The translations under genes and the position numbers were made by a program. A model generated the notes under the pieces. That model had not been told where the DNA came from. It searched no databases and saw only the letters and a program-made list of their open reading frames with translations. Below, in pieces: positions 25,331 through 31,440 of a stretch of DNA of 43,157 nucleotides. Source of the DNA: a virus; the IMG/VR virus record IMGVR_UViG_3300010354_000178, positions 1 to 43,157 of that record; one strand, written 5' to 3'. Each line of letters starts with the position of its first letter. The stretch's first letter is position 1.

Positions 25331-25673
25331 CTGTATTTAAGGCTTTCTTCTTTTCAAGATCTTCCATTGCTTCATCTGTGAGTGTAATAACACTCTCAGT
25401 TATTTCTTGAAACTGGTGTGGAAGTTTTTTGTATCTATAGACTAAAGCCTTTAACGTCTCTTCTAGAAAAACAAAATCTTTAACGTGTGCTTCTTCTGCT
25501 TTTATATGTATATTATAAGAGCCTAATACACCTATCACTGCATCTGTAACATCTTGACACACTTCATCACAAAAGTGTTGTCTAACTGCATTAATATGTT
25601 CTTTTGATTCTTCTATTGTAGACGGATAAAGTTCACTAGTATTGTTTGGAAAATTTACTACATTATCTGTCAT
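25323..25673 (-). CDS. Conserved hypothetical protein of marine T4-like phages
   Basis: 116 residues beginning MTDNVVNFPNNTSELYPSTI, with EESKEHINAVRQHFCDEVCQ, a helical middle and KDFVFLEETLKALVYRY. Mostly helical and acidic with two cysteines near residue 35-40. A protein of this pattern is common in marine T4-like phages, but I know no function. It is preceded by AAGG and by a long stem-loop (25685-25726) that separates it from the 377-residue gene. Confidence 0.65.
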   Translation of the reverse strand: MTDNVVNFPNNTSELYPSTIEESKEHINAVRQHFCDEVCQDVTDAVIGVLGSYNIHIKAEEAHVKDFVFLEETLKALVYRYKKLPHQFQEITESVITLTDEAMEDLEKKKALNTVD

Positions 25674-25684
25674 CTGTACCTTCT

Positions 25685-25726
25685 TAATTATCAGAGGTCA
25701 ATACTATTTATTGTTTCTGATAATTA
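25685..25726. repeat. 11-bp perfect inverted repeat, composite stem-loop
   Basis: TAATTATCAGA (25685-25695) and TCTGATAATTA (25716-25726) are perfect inverted repeats. On the minus strand the loop can also pair CAATA with TATTG, giving a two-tier stem. It has no T tract after it and ends next to the AAGG of the downstream gene, so it is more likely an mRNA processing or stability element than a terminator. The loop also contains AATAAATA, a late-promoter-like octamer. Confidence 0.7.
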
Positions 25727-25730
25727 GAAA

Positions 25731-25756
25731 TGCTGCTCAAGTCACCCTGAGCAGCA
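25731..25756 (-). terminator. Stem-loop over the stop codon of the 377-residue gene
   Basis: Perfect 9-bp arms TGCTGCTCA / TGAGCAGCA around an 8-base loop, with the TGA stop inside the structure and TTTCT after it on the minus strand. The T tract is short, so it may be a weak terminator or a 3'-end stabiliser. Confidence 0.6.
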
Positions 25757-26870
25757 CAGTGTTTTCGTTAATCCGATCTGCAAACTTAGCAGGATCGGAG
25801 TTAATATCTTCCATGAGACGTCGAAGCACAATCTTACCACCAGTAAGTACTTGCTTGAGATAATGCTCAGTCTTACGGCCGATACGCTTTGATACTGAAG
25901 TAGTATCATCATATCCATTAATAGAAGTACGGTTAATAGTGAGACCAGCCGGCCCGCGAGCACGGAACACAGTCAGCACATTGTACTTAGTATTAAACGT
26001 CCAGAGTTCCTGTGAACCTATAATGGTAGCAGGAACAATAGATTTAAGCTTATGCTCATTAGACTCGAGCTGATACTTGAAGTACTTGAGCAGCTTCTCG
26101 GTAGAAGGCGCCTTCTTCTTGCGAGGAGAGCGCGCCTTCTTAACGTTACCAGAATACCGCTGAGCATCATCTACCAACTCAGAATACTTAGCCAGAAGTT
26201 TATTGAGCTCTGACTTAGAGTATCGACGATACCCTTCCTTAAGATCGGGATCAGAGCCTTCGATTGCATCAGCGATCTCATCACGAATAGGAAGATAATA
26301 CTCGGCTATCTTCTTAGCATGAGCTGCAGGAATTTGATTCTTCTGCAGCCACTCATACATCTCGATATCTTTACCCTCATCGAGCATTTCCTCGACAGAG
26401 CCAATAATATCGCTAACGCGATCCTTGATACGATCTTGAATAGAAGGCTTTTCTACCTTCACTTCAGCATCCTCTTTCTTCTCTGCTTCGACGTAAGCAA
26501 AGCTTTCCTTAACACGCTCATGAGCACGCTTGACCATATCGATATCAAGCTCTGCTCCACGCATATGCAAGCGGAAAATCCATGCAGACGTCAACGGAAG
26601 ACGCATATAAGGTACACGCTTAATCTTCTTAAGCGTAGCCTCATCTTTCATCATTTTATAGAAGTCAGAAAGATACTCACGCACATCAGACTCTTCTGAC
26701 ATAACGTTATACCAGTTAAAAGCTCGGCAAAGCTCAGCGTTAGGCACCTTGCCTTTGAACGCAGGCTCTTGACCTAGATACTTAACGTTAACGAGATAGT
26801 TCTCGTTTTTAGTACGGCGAGGAGCTTTAGGGGCTCGCTTCGCACGAATAACAGCTTTTCGCGCCATCAT
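25737..26870 (-). CDS. Basic, probably highly expressed protein, function unknown
   Basis: 377 residues. The N-terminus is strongly basic (ARKAVIRAKRAPKAPRRTKN), residues 115-160 are charged helix, and residues 235-265 form a second Lys/Arg/Pro patch (KKARSPRKKKAPSTEKLLKY). The C-terminal 100 residues contain IIGSQELWTFNTKYNVLTVF and KRIGRKTEHYLKQVLTGGK. Proteins with this arrangement occur in marine T4-like phages without known function. Nucleic-acid binding is inferred from the basic patches. GC content and codon choice (GAG, CGC, CTT, AAG) differ from neighbours and resemble gp32. It has a sigma70-like promoter, a GGAG site and two 3' stem-loops. Two ATGs (26870, 26867) are possible. Confidence 0.75.
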   Translation of the reverse strand: MMARKAVIRAKRAPKAPRRTKNENYLVNVKYLGQEPAFKGKVPNAELCRAFNWYNVMSEESDVREYLSDFYKMMKDEATLKKIKRVPYMRLPLTSAWIFRLHMRGAELDIDMVKRAHERVKESFAYVEAEKKEDAEVKVEKPSIQDRIKDRVSDIIGSVEEMLDEGKDIEMYEWLQKNQIPAAHAKKIAEYYLPIRDEIADAIEGSDPDLKEGYRRYSKSELNKLLAKYSELVDDAQRYSGNVKKARSPRKKKAPSTEKLLKYFKYQLESNEHKLKSIVPATIIGSQELWTFNTKYNVLTVFRARGPAGLTINRTSINGYDDTTSVSKRIGRKTEHYLKQVLTGGKIVLRRLMEDINSDPAKFADRINENTVLLRVT

Positions 26871-26891
26871 GCTTTCTCCACTATATCTATC

Positions 26892-26922
26892 ATTATAATA
26901 GCTGCTTTCGTTAAAAAATCAA
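26892..26922 (-). promoter_or_regulatory. Sigma70-like early promoter for the 377-residue gene
   Basis: Minus strand: AGTTGATT, then TATTAT at 16 bases (26900-26895) overlapping TATAAT at 19 bases (26897-26892). It lies in the 146-base gap upstream of the ATG at 26870. The rest of the gap shows an AT-rich palindrome and nothing else I can assign. Confidence 0.6.
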
Positions 26923-27016
26923 CTGGAAAAAAAGCTAATGATTTCAATGAGTTAGAATCCGTGTTTTTCTTAAAAAAACAGTGGCTATTTTATACAGAAT
27001 ATGCGATAATAATAAT

Positions 27017-27139
27017 ATGATGAGAACAACGATATTCATATCTGCGCTGTTTTGTTTTACTACAGGTCTTATGCCTGCAGTACCTATTGGTCTAGCTTAT
27101 ATAGACTATCTGCTCAGGTTACGAAGTTCTATAAATTAG
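27017..27139 (+). CDS. Possible 40-residue membrane peptide on the opposite strand
   Basis: An open frame of 40 codons, MMRTTIFISALFCFTTGLMP..., almost entirely hydrophobic with a short polar end. It is on the plus strand among minus-strand genes and overlaps the end of the glycosyltransferase gene by 21 bases. TGCGATAAT upstream is an extended -10-like element, but it lies within 20 bases of the ATG and no ribosome binding site is seen. It could be chance; alternatively a small membrane toxin-like peptide. Confidence 0.25.
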   Translation: MMRTTIFISALFCFTTGLMPAVPIGLAYIDYLLRLRSSIN

Positions 27140-28105
27140 AACTTCTTCTCTGTTATTAAGAAGATTACTATCTTTCATCTTTTTGAGAGACTCTAAAAGA
27201 GTCTTCCATTCGATGAGACGTTTGTGCCAATTAAATTTAGCATCTGCATACACCTTGATGAATTCAATTTCATTGAGGTGTCTTTTTTCGCGAACATCGT
27301 TGATAGTTTGAGATAGAACTCCAGCAAATTTGCTAGCGTGAATATTCTTATCTTCATCCCACTGATACATTCTAGTAATACCACCACCTGTATCATACAG
27401 AGCACCAAGATTAGGATGCACACATACACATTTAGCGCTCATTGCTTCCATAAGAGCAATACATGAGCTCTCTACCCATATATTAGGGTAAGCAAAAATA
27501 TGCGCTTCTGCTAAAGCTTTCTTTATTTGCTCATTAGGCACGGATCCATAATAGTTAATTTTTGGATTAGATTTGCAGCGGTCAAAGAGAGCTTTATACT
27601 GCTCATCACGCTGCTCCCACCCATAAATCTTAAAACTAGAATATACATCAAGCTCGATATCATCATGCTCTTGGCATAATGCTTCAAAAACAGGAACTAG
27701 AAGTTCTAGACCTCTATGAGGTGTTGGGTGGTATATAAGCTTAATTTTATCTGATGGCTTCTCTAAAGGCTCAATAGGTTCAATAGCATTATTAAGCACG
27801 ATTGATTTAAAATATGGAATACCTAATACCATATTAAAGATATTCATCTGCCAATTAGAATTAAATACAAAATAATCAAACTTCTTCCATCCGTTATTTT
27901 TTAGATGGTCGCATGCGGGATCCCAAGGTAGATCTTGGTGCCAGTAGATCTTAATCTTATTAGGATCAAGTTCTTCCTCTACTCTTGAAACAAAAATTTG
28001 AAAATCACTAAGATAATCTTCTCCGAGTTCTTGCACTAGCCTAAATTTCATAAGCTCTGAACCACCCATTGCTTTAGATGAAAGTGTGTCTTTAGCTAAC
28101 GGCAT
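27119..28105 (-). CDS. GT-B family glycosyltransferase
   Basis: 328 residues from the ATG at 28105, which has GGAG about 9 bases upstream; the longer TTG start (28135) lies in the epimerase gene. IYWHQDLPWDPACDHL and DYFVFNSNWQMNIFNM are acceptor-domain segments. The donor domain has IKLIYHPTPHRGLELLVPVF, NYYGSVPNEQIKKAL and AYPNIWVESSCIALMEAMSA, the E-x7-E type motif of GT4-like enzymes. It overlaps the epimerase by 14 bases. Likely substrates are sugar nucleotides, with the acceptor being phage DNA, virion protein or host surface; the sequence does not decide. Confidence 0.85.
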   Translation of the reverse strand: MPLAKDTLSSKAMGGSELMKFRLVQELGEDYLSDFQIFVSRVEEELDPNKIKIYWHQDLPWDPACDHLKNNGWKKFDYFVFNSNWQMNIFNMVLGIPYFKSIVLNNAIEPIEPLEKPSDKIKLIYHPTPHRGLELLVPVFEALCQEHDDIELDVYSSFKIYGWEQRDEQYKALFDRCKSNPKINYYGSVPNEQIKKALAEAHIFAYPNIWVESSCIALMEAMSAKCVCVHPNLGALYDTGGGITRMYQWDEDKNIHASKFAGVLSQTINDVREKRHLNEIEFIKVYADAKFNWHKRLIEWKTLLESLKKMKDSNLLNNREEVLIYRTS

Positions 28106-28958
28106 TTTCTTTTCTCCATAATTTAATATGCTCAATCACACTATCTTTAGGCTGCCAGCCAGAAATATTTTGCTTTGTGCATAATGTGTCTTGTAGTTCG
28201 TATTTTCTATCTTCTATCTGAATATAAGGATGATCGAAAGCTTTTGCAATATCTATAATAGCAACATTTTTACCTGTACCTAAGTGGTAGTCAGTTTCAT
28301 GTTCATTCTTATACAAAAGTAACTCTAGACCTTCTATAGTATCATTAACAGAGGTAAAATCTCTTTTACGCAATCCGTTTCCTACAATTGTAAGAGGTTT
28401 ATTTTGAAGATATTGTTGTTTAAATTTACGTATAACTGTAGTGTGTTCTCCGAGATCTTTTTCTCTCATTGAACCATATACGTTATAAAATTTAATAAGA
28501 CTGCTCTGTACGTTAAATAAACGTCTATACATTTCTAAAAGATCGTCACATACAAACTTTGAAAATGTGTATGGGTTATTATATTGATCTGTGAATTCTG
28601 TTGTTGAAGATGATGCAAAGAACATATGACCTGAGTCAGTTCTTCTAATATACTCACAAAGTGCTACTGTGCTGGTATAATTGTTGAGAAGTGTTTCTTC
28701 AACATATTCAAAAGATCTAGCAATACGAGCATTGTTTGCTAGATGAAAGATTTTATCGTATTTAATATTATTATTTTTACAGAAGCTTACAACATCTGTT
28801 ATATAATAATTAGCTTCTTGATTTATATTATCTGCTGAGCCTGTAGATAAATCATCAACCACATCTACTGTGTAGCTCTTTACTAATCTATCTACTAAAT
28901 GACTACCAATAAAGCCGAGACCGCCGGTAACTAGTATTTTCTTTTTCACATCATTCAT
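28092..28958 (-). CDS. NAD-dependent epimerase/dehydratase (extended SDR)
   Basis: 288 residues. KILVTGGLGFIGSHLVDRL is the Rossmann dinucleotide motif near residue 8-26, VVDDLSTGS follows, and FHLANNARIARS, FFASSSTTEF and YTFSK supply the Ser and YxxxK catalytic triad of extended short-chain dehydrogenases. SLIKFYNVYGSM and KRDFTSVNDTIEGLELL fit nucleotide-sugar 4-epimerases or dehydratases. It feeds the coupled glycosyltransferase. It follows the holin-like gene and its late promoter, so sugar modification may be late. Confidence 0.9.
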   Translation of the reverse strand: MNDVKKKILVTGGLGFIGSHLVDRLVKSYTVDVVDDLSTGSADNINQEANYYITDVVSFCKNNNIKYDKIFHLANNARIARSFEYVEETLLNNYTSTVALCEYIRRTDSGHMFFASSSTTEFTDQYNNPYTFSKFVCDDLLEMYRRLFNVQSSLIKFYNVYGSMREKDLGEHTTVIRKFKQQYLQNKPLTIVGNGLRKRDFTSVNDTIEGLELLLYKNEHETDYHLGTGKNVAIIDIAKAFDHPYIQIEDRKYELQDTLCTKQNISGWQPKDSVIEHIKLWRKENAVS

Positions 28959-28969
28959 AATATACTATT

Positions 28970-29299
28970 TTATTTGCGTTCTAAATAATCCGGTAATTTT
29001 ATTTTAACTTTTTCGTCTTGAATATCTATTAAAAATCTCGCTAAAAGCGAGAGAAGGCTCCAAGAACAGAAACCTATTACAACTGATGCTCCTAGTGTAT
29101 TATTCATAGATTGCATAAATTTAAACCATTCTAGCACAATAGGTGAAAATACAATAGCTGTTGTAACACTAAGACCAGCTCTTATAGCTGCATCCCAAAC
29201 ATTTTTAGGTCTATAAAACGCCATAAAAGATGCTCCTCCTACAAGACCACCTATCCCGGCTATAAGCTTTATCATAATAGGTGTTATTGGCTCAGTCAT
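28970..29299 (-). CDS. Holin-like small membrane protein
   Basis: 109 residues with probable membrane segments at about 8-29 (IKLIAGIGGLVGGASFMAF), 42-61 (GLSVTTAIVFSPIVLEWF) and 68-88 (LGASVVIGFCSWSLLSLLAR), then a charged C-terminal tail. Size and topology fit a three-pass holin. AGGAG lies 6 bases upstream of the ATG, and a perfect late promoter (29327-29334) is 28 bases upstream, the timing expected of a lysis gene. The spanin pair is 6 kb away and no endolysin is next to it, so holin is a reasoned guess. Confidence 0.55.
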   Translation of the reverse strand: MTEPITPIMIKLIAGIGGLVGGASFMAFYRPKNVWDAAIRAGLSVTTAIVFSPIVLEWFKFMQSMNNTLGASVVIGFCSWSLLSLLARFLIDIQDEKVKIKLPDYLERK

Positions 29300-29325
29300 A
29301 ATAGCTCCTAGAAGTTTAATTATAT

Positions 29326-29574
29326 CTATTTATAAACTTCTAAGACTGAGTCATATCTAAAGGAGCGCCAAGCTGATTTTTCAAGATCCCACACAGAAAC
29401 GATATTATCGTTCTTAGCTTTTGATACTTCTGTTTTCTTATCATACGGTATTACCGTATCTTCTCTAAGAGTGCATTTCATAGAGCGTTCCGTACCGTCA
29501 ATTTTAGTAAATTTAACAGTAACATTATGTTCTTTAAGTGTGTTGATTAGTTCTTCTTTAGATGGGATGGCCAT
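29326..29574 (-). CDS. SH3 beta-barrel/WYL_2-like small protein
   Basis: 82 residues: KEELINTLKEHNVTVKFTKI, MKCTLREDTVIP, then IVSVWDLEKSAWRSFRYDSV. The ending WRSFRYDSV after a tryptophan-rich strand is the signature of the SH3-like small-barrel family (DUF2693/WYL_2) common in marine phages. The role is unknown; small barrels often bind nucleic acid or protein. Its last codons TAT AAA TAG form the late promoter of the holin-like gene. It overlaps glutaredoxin by 17 bases. Confidence 0.75.
   Translation of the reverse strand: MAIPSKEELINTLKEHNVTVKFTKIDGTERSMKCTLREDTVIPYDKKTEVSKAKNDNIVSVWDLEKSAWRSFRYDSVLEVYK
29327..29334 (-). promoter_or_regulatory. T4-type late promoter (TATAAATA) embedded in a gene end
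   Basis: An exact TATAAATA on the minus strand made of the last two codons and stop of the SH3-like gene (TAT AAA TAG), 28 bases before the holin-like ATG. Confidence 0.75.
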
Positions 29575-29809
29575 AATTATTCATCGTCTCTTCAATATAT
29601 GTTTCAAGTTCATTATAGCCACCAATCCATTTATTGTTGACTACTACAATAGGTACAGTTTTAGCTGTAGGAAAAGATTCAATAAGCTCTTCTACTGTTA
29701 GATCTGTACCAAGACTAAAGTATTGATAGTCTAGGTTATATGATTCTAGTAAAGATTTTGCTTGAGTGCAATAAGAACAATTTTCTTTACCGTAAATTTT
29801 AATATTCAT
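29558..29809 (-). CDS. Glutaredoxin
   Basis: 83 residues with the dithiol site CSYC (C11, C14), the cis-proline TVPIVVV and the WIGGYNEL glutathione-site segment. It reduces disulfides and is the likely electron donor for the nearby class II ribonucleotide reductase, as T4 nrdC is for its enzyme. That pairing is an inference from proximity (2 kb) and shared strand. Confidence 0.93.
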   Translation of the reverse strand: MNIKIYGKENCSYCTQAKSLLESYNLDYQYFSLGTDLTVEELIESFPTAKTVPIVVVNNKWIGGYNELETYIEETMNNYGHPI

Positions 29810-30073
29810 TTATACCTCTAGCTTTTCTACGTAAAGTGCATCTCTTGACTTTTTAGCTGACTTTACCAAAGAGTCAAATTCACTAGCAATATTATTAACC
29901 CTGATAACGAAAGGGTTTTCACTAGCGTCTTCAGTTTTTTTAGCCTTCAAAACAATTTTAGCATTAGTAGGCGTTAGATGACGGGGCATACCCCTGAATC
30001 GATTTTTATTATAAATCTCATCATATTCTGACTTGAGGTTGCACGCTTGTACAATTTCACTAAACGAATTCAT
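29810..30073 (-). CDS. Small hypothetical protein
   Basis: 87 residues, directly adjacent to glutaredoxin. RGMPRHLTPTNAKIVLKAKK, then NPFVIRVNNIASEFDSLVKS and a basic end. One cysteine (C11), no membrane segment. The stop abuts the glutaredoxin start, suggesting coupling. No family recognised. Confidence 0.6.
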   Translation of the reverse strand: MNSFSEIVQACNLKSEYDEIYNKNRFRGMPRHLTPTNAKIVLKAKKTEDASENPFVIRVNNIASEFDSLVKSAKKSRDALYVEKLEV

Positions 30074-30075
30074 AA

Positions 30076-30288
30076 TTAATCCTCTGTTACTTCTCTAATT
30101 TGTTTTTGATGAACTGTATTACAGCATATACATCTTAGATATACTGTACTAAATTCATACCTGCTTCTATTAGGAACAAAGTCAATAAGTATCATAGACC
30201 TATCACCCTTCTTACAGGAAGGGCAATTGCCTACGACTGAGGGTACCCCTCTATCATCAACTATATAGATGTTATTACTTTGAATCAC
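30076..30288 (-). CDS. Small zinc-ribbon-like protein, unknown
   Basis: About 70 residues from a GTG at 30288 (preceded by AAGAAGA), or 79 from a GTG at 30315. Two cysteine pairs, CPSC and CICC, are separated by about 29 residues (GDRSMILIDFVPNRSRYEFS between them), a zinc-ribbon arrangement. It overlaps the stop of the upstream gene by 14 bases if the first start is right. Function unknown; transcription or nucleic-acid contact is plausible. Confidence 0.6.
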   Translation of the reverse strand: MIQSNNIYIVDDRGVPSVVGNCPSCKKGDRSMILIDFVPNRSRYEFSTVYLRCICCNTVHQKQIREVTED

Positions 30289-30493
30289 TCTTCTTTGGCT
30301 TTTTTGCTGGGCCACGCTTTTTCTTCACTTTATCAATAGTCTTTTCTACTGCAGCTTCTACTTTAGTAATTTCTGTCTTTACTTCTTGTACTACTTCTTT
30401 TACTTCAGCTTTAACTTCATTAACAACTTTTGATACAGTTGGCTCAACATTATTTAAACCAATACCAAAAAACTCTTTAATCCATCTGAACAT
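30275..30493 (-). CDS. Small amphipathic, lysine-rich protein
   Basis: 72 residues from the ATG at 30493, which has AGGAG 8 bases upstream. It opens MFRWIKEFFGIG, an amphipathic membrane-seeking helix, then a long coiled-coil-like helix of Val/Glu/Lys repeats (VNEVKAEVKEVVQEVKTEIT) and a basic tail KKKRGPAKKPKKSDSK. A phasin-like or membrane-surface protein is conceivable. It overlaps RuvC upstream by 17 bases and the zinc-ribbon gene downstream. Confidence 0.6.
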   Translation of the reverse strand: MFRWIKEFFGIGLNNVEPTVSKVVNEVKAEVKEVVQEVKTEITKVEAAVEKTIDKVKKKRGPAKKPKKSDSK

Positions 30494-31037
30494 TTTTTTT
30501 CTCCTGTTCATATCCATATTTACAAATGAAATAACTGTCTATTATGTCAGAAGAAGGATTCCATTGCTTATCTGTCATTGATAGCTTCTTCTTGATATAA
30601 AATCCAGTACTTTCTTCAAAACAATCTTGTAGAAGTTGCTTGTTTGCATTACCCTTACCTGTCGCAAACTTCTTAATAACAGTTGGGGGAACTATTGTAA
30701 CATCGTAGTTGCTTTTCCAAAGATAGTGCTTAAGAAGGCCTGCATTTTCTGCAATATTAAACACCATACCTGTAGAGCCCATTGAATACCCTTCTAGATA
30801 TACTATATCTCCATCATTAATTTTATCTAATGCCCATTGCGTTATGTTCATATAACGACCTTCATTAGTATACCATTCTCTATGGAGATCACCTTTTATA
30901 TTATCAACATCTATATCAAATTTTTTATTATCTGTTAAATAGTAAAAAACACAATTATAAAAACTAAATTGTTTTTTAGTATCAAAGATGCAAACGCACG
31001 GCGATGTTAAACTATAATCAATACCTACTATATTCAT
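30477..31037 (-). CDS. RuvC-like Holliday junction resolvase
   Basis: 186 residues with the RNase H-fold resolvase tetrad: IVGIDYSLTS (D7), IVYLEGYSMGS (E82) and SSDIIDSYFI (D164, D167). VPPTVIKKFATGKGNANK is the substrate-contact segment of RuvC (WxPxxVKKxxTGxGxAxK pattern). T4 itself resolves junctions with endonuclease VII (gp49), so this enzyme probably replaces or supplements it before packaging. It abuts the upstream acidic gene (1-base overlap). Confidence 0.85.
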   Translation of the reverse strand: MNIVGIDYSLTSPCVCIFDTKKQFSFYNCVFYYLTDNKKFDIDVDNIKGDLHREWYTNEGRYMNITQWALDKINDGDIVYLEGYSMGSTGMVFNIAENAGLLKHYLWKSNYDVTIVPPTVIKKFATGKGNANKQLLQDCFEESTGFYIKKKLSMTDKQWNPSSDIIDSYFICKYGYEQEKKNVQMD

Positions 31038-31270
31038 TATCTATCAAATTCGTAGTCTTCATCTTCGTTAGATAAAAAATCAACTACCTCTTCATCTTCA
31101 AAATACTCATTAAATACATCATCAAAGATTTCGTCCTGACCGACACTTTCGCTAATTAACTCTTTTTCAGAATATTCTGAAGATTCAATAAATCTTTTAT
31201 AAATTTCAGCTTTTGTATTATCATCTTTCACTAAATCCGAAATGATACTAATTAGTAAATCCCAATCCAT
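31037..31270 (-). CDS. Small acidic hypothetical protein
   Basis: 77 residues, strongly acidic (FDDVFNEYFEDEEVVDFLSN, DEDYEFDR), no cysteines. It overlaps its neighbours by one base each (DUF1289 gene upstream, RuvC downstream). The composition recalls DNA-mimic or chaperone-like acidic phage proteins, but nothing more can be said. Confidence 0.6.
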   Translation of the reverse strand: MDWDLLISIISDLVKDDNTKAEIYKRFIESSEYSEKELISESVGQDEIFDDVFNEYFEDEEVVDFLSNEDEDYEFDR

Positions 31271-31440
31271 TATTTTTTGATCCTTCTAGCTTTAGATTCT
31301 TTTATTATTTGCTTTCTTTCATTATCAGTATATATCATCCAATTTTGAATATGTATAGTTGTCCTACCACACACTATACAAAACTGTGTGGTAGGATCTA
31401 GTTCACAAATTTTTAGACATGGACTTAGAACAGTTCGCAT
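31270..31440 (-). CDS. DUF1289-like cysteine-rich protein
   Basis: 56 residues from the ATG at 31440 (a TTG at 31455 is the alternative). SPCLKICELDPTTQFCIVCG carries four cysteines in a C-x3-C ... C-x2-C order, followed by GRTTIHIQNW and a helical DNERKQII end, the pattern of DUF1289, a small metal- or Fe-S-type family widespread in proteobacteria. It overlaps the nrdJ stop by 16 bases. Host capture is inferred. A perfect 12-bp inverted repeat (31362-31396) lies across the cysteine codons. Confidence 0.75.
   Translation of the reverse strand: MRTVLSPCLKICELDPTTQFCIVCGRTTIHIQNWMIYTDNERKQIIKESKARRIKK
31362..31396. repeat. Perfect 12-bp inverted repeat inside the DUF1289-like gene
   Basis: TCCTACCACACA (31362-31373) and TGTGTGGTAGGA (31385-31396) flank an 11-base loop. 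The structure sits within the coding region for the cysteine-rich segment. It is not followed by a T tract. Confidence 0.8.
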
